DNA of 64,000 nucleotides from contig OX336396.1 of the NCBI GenBank assembly GCA_946902985.2, positions 238,468,297 to 238,532,296 on the forward strand, read 5' to 3'. Source of the DNA: Meconema thalassinum. Taxonomy: Eukaryota > Arthropoda > Insecta > Orthoptera > Tettigoniidae. Made by a program: the position numbers and the translations under genes. Shown here piece after piece: positions 32,914 through 42,968 of the stretch (its first letter is position 1; each line of letters starts with the position of its first letter). The notes under the pieces were generated by a model. That model searched no databases and was not told the DNA's origin. It saw only the letters and a program-made list of their open reading frames with translations.

Positions 32914-35900
32914 ATGGAGGAGAAATTGGCAGCATTGCTAGAAAAGTTAAATGGCATGGAAACCAAGATGGAGGACGGCCAGAAGAATTTAACCAAGGAG
33001 CTAACTGCCAAATTAGAAGACGGCCAGAAGAAGCTAGAGGACGGCCAGAAGAAGATGGAGGACGGCCAGAAGAAGTTAGCCGAAGACCTAACTGCCAAAC
33101 TAGAAGACGGCCAGAAGAAGTTAGCCGAGGACCTAACTGCCAAACTAGAAGACGGCCAGAAGAAGATGGAAGACGGTCAAAATAAGCTAGCGGAGGACCT
33201 GAAGAAATTAGAACTGGGTCTGCGTGAGGAAGTCACGGCAGTGGAAAAGAAGTTCGACGCCTTACAAGTGGAAGTTGCCGAGCTGCGCCAACGCCCGCTG
33301 CTGGGGGTGGAGGAGAAATTCAACGCCTTACAAGTGGAAGCTGCCGAGCTGTGCCAACGCCCGCTGATGGGGGTGGAGGAGAAATTCAACGCCTTACGAA
33401 AGGAAGTTGCCGAGCTGCGCCAACGCCCACTGACGGGGGTGAAAGAGGAATTCAACGCTCTACGAGAGGAAGTTGCCGAGCTGCGCCAACGCCCGCCCAC
33501 CGTTACACCGGGAATATCAGGAACGGGATATAGCAGAGTGACGCCCCCAACCTTCGACGGAAAGGTCCCGTGGAGCACCTACTTACGTCAGTTCGAGGCG
33601 GCCTGTTCCATAAATAACTGGAACAACACAGAAAAGGCTACAGCTCTAATTGTAGCGCTGAGAGGTGACGCCCTTAACGTCCTTCAGGCCATCCCGACTG
33701 GATCCCAGGACTACGCTTCCCTGATCGCCCATATGGAGTCCCGATATGGAGATAGCCATCTTCAGCAGGCCTATCAGATGCAGCTCCGGACCCGGGTACA
33801 GAAGAACGCGGAAACCCTGCAGGAGTTCGAGATGGACATCGCACGTCTCGTAAGGCTCGCCTACCCAACAGCGCCGGCCGACTTTCTGGAGCAGATAGCG
33901 ACGCAGACTTTCACCGACGGGCTACGGGACTCGGACACTCAACAGGCGCTGCGACTCGCGCGCCATAAGACCCTGACAGATGCGCTGAGCCACGCACTTG
34001 AGTTCGAGACGGCAAAGCAGGTATCTAGTAGAATGTGCGCGCGGGTGCGTCAGGTGGACGTCGACGAACCAGCCAAAGCCAACAAGACCGTGCCCCTGGC
34101 CGATGAACTGATGGAGGCGCTAGGCCAGTTCTTCAGGAGTCGCAGTACCACCAACAAAAACTTAGCCGAAGGACATCCGGAGAGGCGGCCCGGAAGAGGA
34201 CTACCGACCTGCTGGACCTGCCGTAAGAGAGGCCACCTGAGCAAGGACTGCGGTGATCGCCGCCGCCAAGAGTTTCCGTCGGGACAGTCAGTCGTAGGGA
34301 AACCGCGCGACCCAAGAAAGCAAGTATCAGCCAGCCATGAGGGGCGAAGGTTGGTTTGTGACAGTCGTCAAGCCCCGGCAGTCCAAGTTCGTGTGACGAA
34401 GTTACGGAGGGACAATAGCAGCCTGATGGTCGACGGAGTCATCAACGGAGTGAGCTGGCCCATGCTGATCGACACGGGAGCATCGAGGACCATCGTCAAT
34501 CCCACTGTGATCCCGAAGTGGAGAGTGCAACCCACACAAAGGAACCTCCAGCTAATAACCGCGACCGGAGAGACCGCACCGGTACATGGCGAACCACCAC
34601 TGGAGTTCGTCATTGGTCGACGGGTGATAAAGCATCCAGTGCTTGTGGCTGACGTATCAAACGAAGTGATCATCGGACTGGACTTCCTGGACCAGAACAA
34701 CATCATCTTGGACCTGAGTACCAACACTCTGCACTTCGGAGGTGAGGAACTTGCTTTGCAACCAGCACACGAGGCCGTCACCGCACGACGAGTAAGGCTG
34801 AGAGAGGACGTCATCGTTCCTGCCAGGACGGAGGTCAGCGCCGCCGTAATTGTCGACGGAACTGCTGAGGGAGTGGCGGCTGTCATCGAGCCAAAATATG
34901 AGGATATCCAGACAAAAGGATTGCTAGTAGCCAAGACCCTCATCAACACGACGTCTCGACCGTACGTCCGCCTGTCCAACCTGAACGACTACGACATTAC
35001 GGTTCACCGGGACACCAACCTAGGAGTCTGCGAGCCCGTTACCTGGATTGCCCGCATCACCGACACGACGGACGGACACCTGCAGACGGACAACCGAAGA
35101 AGACGCACACTGCCAGAAGAACTACAGAAGCTGTACCAAGGATCCCAGGACCATTTAGACGAAGAGCAATCACGCCAACTTCAGGACCTGCTACGCGAAT
35201 TCCAGGACGTCTTCTCCGTGGGGAGCAAAGACTTCGGCAGGACAAGCTTGGTCCAGCACAGAATCGACGTTGGGGACAGCGCACCGATTAGGGCCCCATT
35301 CCGACGAGTCCCGCTCGCCAAGCAAGCCGAAGTCGACCGGATGGTAGAAGAGATGAAGGAGCAAGGGGTGATCGAGCCATCACATAGTCCTTGGACTTCT
35401 CCGGTCGTGCTAGTGAAGAAGAAGGACGGTTCCACCAGGTTCTGCGTGGACTACAGGCGGGTGAACGACGTCACGAAAAAGGACAGCTACCCTCTACCCC
35501 GGATCGACGACACGCTGGACACCATATCAGGATCAAGATGGTTCTCCACCTTGGATTTGAAGAGTGGCTACTGGCAGGTGGAGGTCCACCCTAAGGACCG
35601 CGAGAAAACGGCGTTCTCTGTGGGCAGCGGGCTCTGGCAGTTCACCGTCATGCCATTCGGTCTGTGCAACGCCCCTGCAACCTTCGAAAGGCTAATGGAG
35701 TCCATTCTGAGGGGACTACACTGGAAAACCTGCCTGGTATACCTAGACGACGTCATCGTTCTGGGGAGGAGCTTCGAGGAGCACTACAGCAACCTGAAGG
35801 AGATCTTGTTGAAGCTACGGGCTGCCCAGCTGAAGTTGAGCCCCAAGAAGTGTCAGCTCTTCCAGAAGCGGGTCCAGTACCTTGGGCATATCGTCTCCGA

Positions 35901-37932
35901 GGAAGGGGTGCGCACCGACCCAGAAAAGACCGCAGCTGTGAGGGAGTGGCCAGTTCCGAAGGACAAGTCGCAACTACGAAGCTTCCTGGGACTCTGCACT
36001 TATTATCGTCGCTTCGTGAGAGGATTCGCCGACATCGCCAAACCTTTACATCGACTGACTGAGAAGGACCAACTCTTCACGTGGACAGCAGAATGCCACA
36101 GTGCCTTCGAACAACTCAAGCAGGCTCTGTGCACCGCGCCTATTCTGGCCTACCCCAGACCTGGAACAAGGTTCATCGTCGATACCGATGCCAGCGACTT
36201 TGGCATAGGGGGGATCCTGTCGCAAGTAGTGGACGGCGAGGAGAGAGTAGTGGCCTACTTCAGCAAGGCCTTGTCAAAGCCAGAAAGGAACTACTGCGTC
36301 ACCAGGAAGGAGCTGCTCGCCATCGTGAAGACCATTGAACACTTCCACAAGTACCTGTACGGGCAAGAATTTCTCATCAGGACCGACCATGCATCCCTGC
36401 GGTGGCTCCTGAACTTCAAGCAGCCCGAGGGTCAACTCGCGCGGTGGTTAGAGAGACTTCAACAGTACAACTTTGAGATTCAGCACAGGAAAGGCCAACT
36501 GCATTCTAACGCCGACGCCCTGTCACGAAGACCGTGCCCCGAAGACTGCACCTTCTGTGCCCGAAGGGAGGAGAACACAGGGATACTGTGCCGACGGACT
36601 ACTGTGGAACTTCAAGGGAACTGGAGCCGCGAATCTTTCACGCGGGCACAAGCAGAGGATGATGACCTGGGACTGATAGCCGAATGGAAGGGGGCCTGTG
36701 TCCCCAGACCCGGGTGGAACATTGTGAGTGACTGCAGCCCAAAGTTTAAGTCCTACTGGGCACAGTGGGACTCGCTGATTGTAAGGGATGGCCTCATCTG
36801 CCGTACCTGGGAGAGCACCGACGGGAAGACATCTCGGGAACAAGTCGTCATTCCTAAGGCTATGACGGAGGAAGTCCTGAAGGAAGTTCATGGAGGATCA
36901 TCTGGTGGACACCTAGGGATAAAGAAGACCCTGGAGAAGCTGAGAGAGCGGTTCTACTGGATCGGATGCCGCACAGACGTGGAGAACCACTGCGCGAGGT
37001 GCCACGATTGCGCAGCCAGCAAGGGCCCAGGACGAAGACGACGGGGTCCACTGAAGACCTACAACGTGGGCGGCCCCATGGAGAGAGTGGCCATCGATGT
37101 TGCTGGGCCATTCCCGTTAAGCGAGGCAGGGAACCGCTACATATTAGTCGTCAGCGACTACTTTACCAAATGGCCGGAGGCGTATGCGCTCCCTAACCAA
37201 GAAGCCGCGACGATTGCAGAGACCCTGGTGAAGGAATTCGTCAGCCGGTACGGAGTACCCCTGGAGCTGCACTCCGACCAAGGGAGGAACTTCGAGTCGC
37301 AGGTGTTCCAAAACCTATGCCAGCTGCTGGGAATCCGGAAGACAAGGACAACGCCACTACACCCTCAGTCCGACGGGATGGTAGAGCGATTCAATCGCAC
37401 CATCGAGAACCATCTTCGAATAGTCGTCAGCGAGCACCAGAGGGATTGGGACAAACATCTTCCACTATTTCTCCTGGCCTACCGCGCCGCCGTGCATGAA
37501 GCCACCGGGTGCACACCAGCCCGGGCCATGTTTGGGAGGGAGCTCCGTCTACCTGTCGATCTTGCCTTTGGCCGACCTGGGAATGATCCGATCCCGGTAA
37601 GCCAGTATTGTCAAGAACTGGTCGACCAACTGGAGGACGTGCACGCGTTCGCGAGGAGGAAACTGCGGATCGAGACCGACAGAATGAAGACCCGATACGA
37701 CCAGCAGACGGATGCCGGCGGATTCCACGAGGACGACCTGGTCTTGCTCTTCAACCCATTACGGAAGAAAGGCCTGTCACCCAAACTGCAGAAGTCCTGG
37801 GAGGGCCCGTACCGAGTCGTGAAACGGATCAACGATGTCGTCTACAGGATCCAGCGGAGCCCGAGGGCGAAGATGAAGATCGTGCATCGAGATCGCCTGG
37901 CAGCCTACGGAGGGACACAGACGGACCAATGA
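32914..37932 (+). CDS. Gag-Pol polyprotein of Ty3/gypsy copy B
   Basis: 1672 residues. A coiled coil of EDGQKK units spans ~1-109; four 22-residue repeats lie at 110-197; the capsid region at ~212-385; a CCHC knuckle at 433-446; the protease motif DTGA at 520-523. RT has FGLCNAPATF and YLDD at 943-946; RNase H begins near D1090. Integrase has its HHCC finger from H1326, catalytic D1395, D1455 and E1491 (D-X35-E spacing), and a GPY/F-type end from G1631. Gag and Pol are one frame with no stop or shift, so the Gag:Pol ratio must be set by another means. An in-frame upstream ATG at 32887 meets a stop five codons later, which favours the ATG at 32914. There is no env between the stop and the polypurine tract. 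Confidence 0.96.
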   Translation: MEEKLAALLEKLNGMETKMEDGQKNLTKELTAKLEDGQKKLEDGQKKMEDGQKKLAEDLTAKLEDGQKKLAEDLTAKLEDGQKKMEDGQNKLAEDLKKLELGLREEVTAVEKKFDALQVEVAELRQRPLLGVEEKFNALQVEAAELCQRPLMGVEEKFNALRKEVAELRQRPLTGVKEEFNALREEVAELRQRPPTVTPGISGTGYSRVTPPTFDGKVPWSTYLRQFEAACSINNWNNTEKATALIVALRGDALNVLQAIPTGSQDYASLIAHMESRYGDSHLQQAYQMQLRTRVQKNAETLQEFEMDIARLVRLAYPTAPADFLEQIATQTFTDGLRDSDTQQALRLARHKTLTDALSHALEFETAKQVSSRMCARVRQVDVDEPAKANKTVPLADELMEALGQFFRSRSTTNKNLAEGHPERRPGRGLPTCWTCRKRGHLSKDCGDRRRQEFPSGQSVVGKPRDPRKQVSASHEGRRLVCDSRQAPAVQVRVTKLRRDNSSLMVDGVINGVSWPMLIDTGASRTIVNPTVIPKWRVQPTQRNLQLITATGETAPVHGEPPLEFVIGRRVIKHPVLVADVSNEVIIGLDFLDQNNIILDLSTNTLHFGGEELALQPAHEAVTARRVRLREDVIVPARTEVSAAVIVDGTAEGVAAVIEPKYEDIQTKGLLVAKTLINTTSRPYVRLSNLNDYDITVHRDTNLGVCEPVTWIARITDTTDGHLQTDNRRRRTLPEELQKLYQGSQDHLDEEQSRQLQDLLREFQDVFSVGSKDFGRTSLVQHRIDVGDSAPIRAPFRRVPLAKQAEVDRMVEEMKEQGVIEPSHSPWTSPVVLVKKKDGSTRFCVDYRRVNDVTKKDSYPLPRIDDTLDTISGSRWFSTLDLKSGYWQVEVHPKDREKTAFSVGSGLWQFTVMPFGLCNAPATFERLMESILRGLHWKTCLVYLDDVIVLGRSFEEHYSNLKEILLKLRAAQLKLSPKKCQLFQKRVQYLGHIVSEEGVRTDPEKTAAVREWPVPKDKSQLRSFLGLCTYYRRFVRGFADIAKPLHRLTEKDQLFTWTAECHSAFEQLKQALCTAPILAYPRPGTRFIVDTDASDFGIGGILSQVVDGEERVVAYFSKALSKPERNYCVTRKELLAIVKTIEHFHKYLYGQEFLIRTDHASLRWLLNFKQPEGQLARWLERLQQYNFEIQHRKGQLHSNADALSRRPCPEDCTFCARREENTGILCRRTTVELQGNWSRESFTRAQAEDDDLGLIAEWKGACVPRPGWNIVSDCSPKFKSYWAQWDSLIVRDGLICRTWESTDGKTSREQVVIPKAMTEEVLKEVHGGSSGGHLGIKKTLEKLRERFYWIGCRTDVENHCARCHDCAASKGPGRRRRGPLKTYNVGGPMERVAIDVAGPFPLSEAGNRYILVVSDYFTKWPEAYALPNQEAATIAETLVKEFVSRYGVPLELHSDQGRNFESQVFQNLCQLLGIRKTRTTPLHPQSDGMVERFNRTIENHLRIVVSEHQRDWDKHLPLFLLAYRAAVHEATGCTPARAMFGRELRLPVDLAFGRPGNDPIPVSQYCQELVDQLEDVHAFARRKLRIETDRMKTRYDQQTDAGGFHEDDLVLLFNPLRKKGLSPKLQKSWEGPYRVVKRINDVVYRIQRSPRAKMKIVHRDRLAAYGGTQTDQ

Positions 37933-37956
37933 TTGATCGGGACGATCAGCCTTTTT

Positions 37957-37969
37957 AGGAAGGGGGTGG
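37957..37969 (+). promoter_or_regulatory. Polypurine tract (copy B)
   Basis: AGGAAGGGGGTGG abuts the 3' LTR at 37970. Confidence 0.85.
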
Positions 37970-38644
37970 TGTTACGGCTGTGAGTTTGTGTCATCGCTCG
38001 CCGCTTGAGTCACAACTGCCCCAGGGGCTGGGCTGTGGCTTGCCTCCTGTATTGCGCGCGCCTTATGCAACAGGGCTACTACAGACAAAGGGATAGTCCA
38101 GAAGATTCGTGACTGGACCAGCGCTGGAAACCTCGAGAAGCCGTGGACTCTGGATGGATCTAGAGGCATTTATTGAGTCACCGGCCGGCTATATAAGAGT
38201 GACCCGTCAAGCAGTGGTTGTTGTGTTTTACGAGCTAGTGCGATCGATTATCTTGTGCGACAGAAGTGTGGTGACGAAGTGCTGTGCGAGTTACGAAATC
38301 CTGTGACATTGTTTCTCCCAGCTTGTGAAGAGCGTACATCAAGTGCTCGTAAGTAACTGTATTTGTTGTACCTGAGGAAGAGGGGCGGGTAGCTTCTGCC
38401 AAGGCCACCGGACTCATTAGGACGGATTAACTTCTGTGGTCTGTTGCAAGTGAAAGGGGCCAAGAGCACATAAGGAAGACACTTGAGGAAACTGGAGAAG
38501 GCTCCTAATTGCTTGTATTTGCTGATTAGTGTAATTTTCTGGCCACAATAAATTTAATTATTTCTTTAAGCAGTAAATGGTGTTGTGCTTCCTACCCACC
38601 GTAATCCAGTTAACAAAGGTGCCACTAGGGGGTGGCACGTAACA
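37970..38644 (+). repeat. 3' LTR of copy B
   Basis: 675 bp, one visible difference from the 5' LTR near 38335. AATAAA at 38547-38552. Confidence 0.96.
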
Positions 38645-39019
38645 ATATTCAACAAGTTCGGATTGTATTCTAAAACTATCCGCAAATTTACTCCAAACAT
38701 CCGCAGCTTATCCGCTATCCACACAGCCATGCAAACGATATCCACATGGAGAAAGATTTTGTGAGTATCCGCATCCGCGCAGGTCTTTACCTATTGTGCC
38801 TTGAGACAGAGTGTTTCAGCCCACATATTTCAGACCCGGCTGGACCTGGATATCGAGCGTCTTTAGGTATGCAAAGAACGTTTATTGTATCATTTAGGTG
38901 GATACATCGTGCGAAATATTTAAAAAGTAACGCAGTATTAATCTTGCCCACCTTTCCTCCACGGAAAGCCGACTGATAATGTAGCTGCTTTGCTAAAACT
39001 TCTTAAAGATTACTGTTTT

Positions 39020-39290
39020 ACTAAAGCGGCACACATGTAACCGTGAAGGCCCGGATTTGGTTCCCAGCTCTGCCAAGAAATGTAATTCTAATCTGAGGTC
39101 TGGAACGGGGTACACTCAGTCTCGTGAGGCAAAACTAAGAAGAGGCGAGTTCGATCCCAACTCAGCCACCCTGAATGTGGTTTTCCGTGGTTTCCCCACT
39201 TCTACTCCAGGCAAATGCTGGGATGGTTCCTAAATAAGGCCAGGGCCGCCTCCTCCCCAATCATCTGAATTACAACTACACACACTGATA
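39020..39290 (+). mobile_element. SINE family S4 copy, head decayed
   Basis: CCAGCTCTGCC, GGTCTGGAACGGGGTACACTC, CAACTCAGCCACCCTGAA, GGCAAATGCTGGGATGG and GGCCGCCTCCTCCCC follow in S4 order. It lacks the section after the CCGCCTCC block. The 39300-39440 stretch after it (TTTTTACGACCGGATGCCC) looks like a further repeat fragment. Confidence 0.65.
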
Positions 39291-39471
39291 CAGCCACCAC
39301 AATAACACAGGTTGTATGTTTGTCTACCCCTTATTATTCCCGGGGTGGGGGATGAGATGCGATGAATTTCTATGAGGCGGATGGTTTTTACGACCGGATG
39401 CCCTTCCTGACGCCAACCTCATTAGAGGAGTTAATGAGAGATGAAATTAAAGAAAATTAATTAAACTGGGC

Positions 39472-39678
39472 AAGGATGTGAAAGGAAGCGGCCGTGGCCT
39501 GTCAGGTCAAAGAACCGTCCCAGCATTTGCCTGGAGTTGAAAATTTGGAAATCACGGAAAACCATTTCAAGGACGGCCGACGTTGGGGCTGGAACCCACA
39601 TCTACCAAGTCCGCAGAGAACTTGGCCCCAAGGTCTAGCGCTGCGCTTTAGCGAGCGCAGCTACCGCTGTCGGTCAGT
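39472..39678 (-). mobile_element. SINE of the S3/S4 group
   Basis: The minus strand has GGTTTTCCGTGATTTCC, GGCAAATGCTGGGACGG and GGCCACGGCCGC, the body shared by S3 and S4. The head near 39670 is not well matched. Confidence 0.5.
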
Positions 39679-40138
39679 TTAACACATGTTATCAGACAAA
39701 TTCCATACACACTCAAGTAAACGGGGCTACAATCACGATGTCGCAAAGTCCGTACATGGATCAACAACATATCTAACGTATGGTATGCATCAGAAAGGGT
39801 TTATAACGTGTTGTTTCGAGTGGAAAAGGTTGTACAGGAAAAATTATCGTGTGCTAATAGTTTATGGGGGATGTATTTTTGAGTGTTTAGATAGTTTAGA
39901 ATCTATTAAAGTGTAGTAGTGAGATTATGTGTTGTTTATGTTACCTACACTAACTTGCATTCGATTCTACTTCCGCACAAAGGAGATACGGAGAGAGCTG
40001 GCTACGCCCAGGTCAGCAAAATCATCTAGAAAATACTCCCGAGTGTCCAGTTGCAGAAATCATCTTTCAACATGAGTTGTATGCTTCGTTTTCTTTCGTA
40101 GCCAGAACCAATATTATTGTTAAGCTATTTGGTACTGT
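39679..40138. other. No recognisable gene
   Basis: A 76-codon open frame at 39686-39916 has no recognisable motif. Nothing else was noted. Confidence 0.45.
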
Positions 40139-40430
40139 ACATGCCTCTGTTACCGGGTGAGTTAGCCGTGGTCGTTACGGCATGGCTGCTGGCAGTTGCT
40201 CACATCCGGGAGGCGAGAAGGTTCGAATCCCCCCGCCAGCAACCTTGAACATAGTCTTCTGTGGTTTCCCATCTTCCTTCCAGGCAAATGCTGGAGTTGG
40301 TCCCTAATTATAGGCCACAGCCGCTACCTTCCAACTCCTCGTCCTTACATTCCAACTTTCCTCCCCAACGGTACTTGTAGCTCACCCATTGGGTGTCCGC
40401 CTCGAAGCAGCTACAAAACTGACGAGCCGA
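40139..40430 (+). mobile_element. SINE of the S3/S4 group with intact B box
   Basis: A GGGTGAGTTAGCCGTGGTCG A-box region, B box GGTTCGAATCCC near 40220, then GTGGTTTCCCATCTTCC, GGCAAATGCTGGAGTTGG and GGCCACAGCCGCTACC. The head differs from S3 and S4, so the conserved middle body is shared by SINEs with different tRNA heads. Confidence 0.6.
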
Positions 40431-40604
40431 ACATGTCCTTGGACACTCCCGGCACTAAAAGCCATACGCTAAAAAAATGCCTCTGTTGATCGCTGAACTT
40501 CGCGACACGAGCGTGCGTCACAGGCGTTACCAGTGCATCTGTGCGGCGGTCCACGATAACTCGTGAAGAACCTACACTTCCTCTTCCATACGCTATGCTA
40601 AGAG

Positions 40605-40760
40605 GTTAATCAGTTTGGCTGTAGAGGGTAAGAGAAGCAGTGGTTGACCTAGGAGGCGATGGTGTTGAACAATTTCAAGATGAGAGGCATAGAAGCAGAG
40701 TAAGCCGCAGTGCTAACTGATAATAGGGGATCATGGAGGTGACTCTTTCACACACACAAA
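40605..40760 (+). pseudogene. LINE C-terminal fragment, same subfamily as 26830-27075
   Basis: AAGAGGTTAATCAGTTTGGC, GTAGAGGGTAAGAGAAGCAG and TAGGGGATCATGGAGGTGAC match 26935-27085. Small deletions break the frame. Confidence 0.7.
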
Positions 40761-40920
40761 TTTGCAGAGTAGACTGGAAGCTGAAAGGCACAGCAGTCAC
40801 AAATGAAATTGAATGAATCAATGGTTACCAATTCGAGAGTTTGTAAAGTTTTGAAGCCATTCATTCAGTGTTGCCTTTACAAACTGTTATATGTAACTCT
40901 TCAATCGGTCAACAAGATTT

Positions 40921-41095
40921 TTTTACCGCCGCCAGGGCAGTGTCCTGGAGCTTGAAACCTCGCTCAGGGGGCCTCACCTGCAAAGCAAACATGGGTCTCA
41001 TGAGGGTTGGGAAGCGAAGGGAAGATTGGGAGGGATAGGCAAGGAAGAGGGAAGGAGGCGGCCATGGCCTTACGGTTGGTAAGGCCAATTTCTCT
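40921..41095 (-). mobile_element. S4-type SINE 3' half
   Basis: The minus strand GGCCGCCTCCTTCCCTCTTC, TTGCTTTGCAGGTGAGGCC and CAGGACACTGCC match the 3' half of the S4 SINE at 59143-59412. Confidence 0.65.
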
Positions 41096-41233
41096 GGGTT
41101 TCGGAAAAGAATGCGTTCTTCTTCTGTTTTACATTCGCAGCTGGGCATAAAAAAATAAATACATAGTAAAATCACGATCGCAGTGGCTCAGTGCGCTGAT
41201 TCAAAAAGTTCCATCAATATCAACTACAATAAG

Positions 41234-42724
41234 TAGTTCCATGAAGAACTATACAGCCTATTTTCATATATCCTACTCATGTTAATTGCCTCTATCTACA
41301 TACAAAATTTCAGTTTGAAGGTTGTAATAGATTCGTAGATATTGAGAACCGTCTAAATATTTCGGATGGTCGCCAGCTTCGATTTTGATTTATGTACTAT
41401 TACATGAAGATTATTGTGTACGTGTGGTATTCAAATTTCAATCGCATGATTAGAACATAAGAAGTAAGAGATTTTAAAATTTCGCAGAGCTGCCATCTTG
41501 TGGTTATGAAAACAATTGAAATAAATTAAATGCCAGTGGAATAACATTTGTATAAGCATTTAACGTGCAACGTTTCACTGCATTCGGATGGTTAAATCTC
41601 GAGAAACGTCCATTTAAATATTTATCAATCGCGTCGCCGCCATGTTGGATTTGTGATCACCAGGTTTCTAAAAGTCCTATAGGTGAACTTATGTTCATAG
41701 CTTCTATGAACATAAAAAAAGTTCAGTTCGATTGCTGTAAAACATTCGTAGATATTGAGAACTCTCTAAATATTTCAGATGCTCGCCATTTTGGATTGAT
41801 ATATGTATAGGCCATAGAGTTATGTATCATTAAAGGAAAATTATTGCGTAGCTTCATTATTCAAACTTTCACTTCGATCGCATGATTACGACACAAGAAA
41901 TAAAAACTTAATTATAAAATTTCGCACGGCCGCCATCTTGAGGTTATTAAAACAATTGAACTAAATTAGATGCCAGTGCATTGAAATATGTATAATCATT
42001 TACTGTACCACATTTCACTGCGAATCTCGAGAAAAGTCTATTAAAATGTTTCAACTTCGCTTGGCCGCCATGTTCGTTTTGTAATTTACAGGTTTATAAA
42101 AGTTACATAGATTAACTTGTACCAGTGCCCTTTATCACCGTAAAGAATTTCAGGGTCATATCTGTAAAACTTTCGGAGATATAGAATGCCAGTGAAATAT
42201 TTCGCACAGCCGCCATTTTGAGGTTATGTAAACAATTGAACTAAATTAGACGCCAGTGCATTACAATGTGTATGAACATTTGCTGTACCAAGTTTCATTA
42301 CGTTTGGATGGTTAAATCGCTAGAAAAGTCTACATAAAAGTCTCAAATTGGCTTGACCGCCATGTTGGTTTTGTAGTTACCAGCTTTTTGAAAGTCTCAC
42401 AGGTGACCTTCTAGTAGTGTCCTTTATCACCCTACAAAATTCTAGGGTGATATCGGTAATAGTTTCGGAGATACTGAATGCTGGTGATATATTTTGCACA
42501 GCCGCCATGTTGGATTGGTGAGAGACAATACAATTTGAAGGGCACAGTCGGGGTCGGCCAGAAAGGTGGTATGATCTTACTGAGTTTCATTGAAATCGCT
42601 CCAGCCATTTAGAAGTTATTGTGGGGGGACACACACACACCATCACACACACACACACGCACACACACGGACCAAATGTGATTTCATAAGCCTATTTTTT
42701 CATAAAATGAAAATAAGCTAAAAA
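41234..42724 (+). repeat. Complete family R repeat, copy 2
   Basis: It starts TAGTTCCATGAAGAACTA and ends in TGAAAATAAGCTAAAA, with the same internal order as copy 1 and a CA microsatellite at about 42631-42668. GCCAT-type motifs recur with the same ~146-bp pitch. Copy 2 and copy 1 are clearly homologous throughout but diverged at many positions. Confidence 0.8.
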
Positions 42725-42729
42725 AAAAA

Positions 42730-42968
42730 CACCGGCACAGTACCATCCCAGCATTTGCCCGGAGACGAAGTGGGAAACCACAGAAAACCACTTCGAGGAT
42801 GACTGAGGTGGGAATTGAACCCCCTCTACTCATTTGGACCATCTGAGGCTGAGTAGACCCCGCCCCAGTCCTCAGACCACTTTTCAAATTTCGTGACAGA
42901 GCCGGGAATCGAACCACGGACCTCCGGGATTGCAGCTAACTATGCTGATCACTACACCATGGAGGCGA
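42730..42968 (-). mobile_element. SINE family S4 copy
   Basis: The minus strand begins CGCCTCCATGGTGTAGTG, has B box GGTTCGATTCCCGG, then TGGGGCGGGGTCTACTC and GGCAAATGCTGGGATGG. It is truncated after GGTACTGTGCCGGTG and joined to the end of family R copy 2. Confidence 0.8.

Larger units (their letters stand above)
32113..38644 (+). mobile_element. Ty3/gypsy LTR retrotransposon, copy B (apparently intact)
   Basis: 6532 bp with 675-bp LTRs that differ by one base by eye (GCGTTCATC/GCGTACATC). The target duplication ATAT is at 32109-32112 and 38645-38648. The PBS, gag-pol and polypurine tract are in place. Unlike copy A, a single frame encodes all of Gag-Pol with no stop. All catalytic residues are visible, so this copy could be autonomous. 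It lies within hAT copy 2. Confidence 0.97.
30862..38789. mobile_element. hAT-like element copy 2, split by mariner and gypsy copy B
   Basis: The ends match copy 1: TAGAGCCCTGCGCGGGTA at the left, and CGCATCCGCGCAGGTCTTTA at the right. The perfect 8-bp duplication CCTATTGT lies at 30854-30861 and 38790-38797. Its own DNA is 30862-31172, 32016-32112 and 38645-38789. The right part aligns with 8455-8592 of copy 1 (ATTCAACAAGT, TTGTATTCTAAAA). A mariner and a 6.5-kb retrotransposon inserted into it later. Confidence 0.92.

Noticed and set aside
37933..37956. env gene in gypsy copies A and B
   Set aside because: Only ~24 bp separate the pol stop from the polypurine tract; no room for an envelope gene.
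42760..42780. LTR-like start GGTACTGT in the SINE at 42730-42968
   Set aside because: It resembles the GTAC|TGTCCCC junction of copy C, but the following bases (GCCGGTG) do not match the LTR; coincidence at a SINE truncation point.
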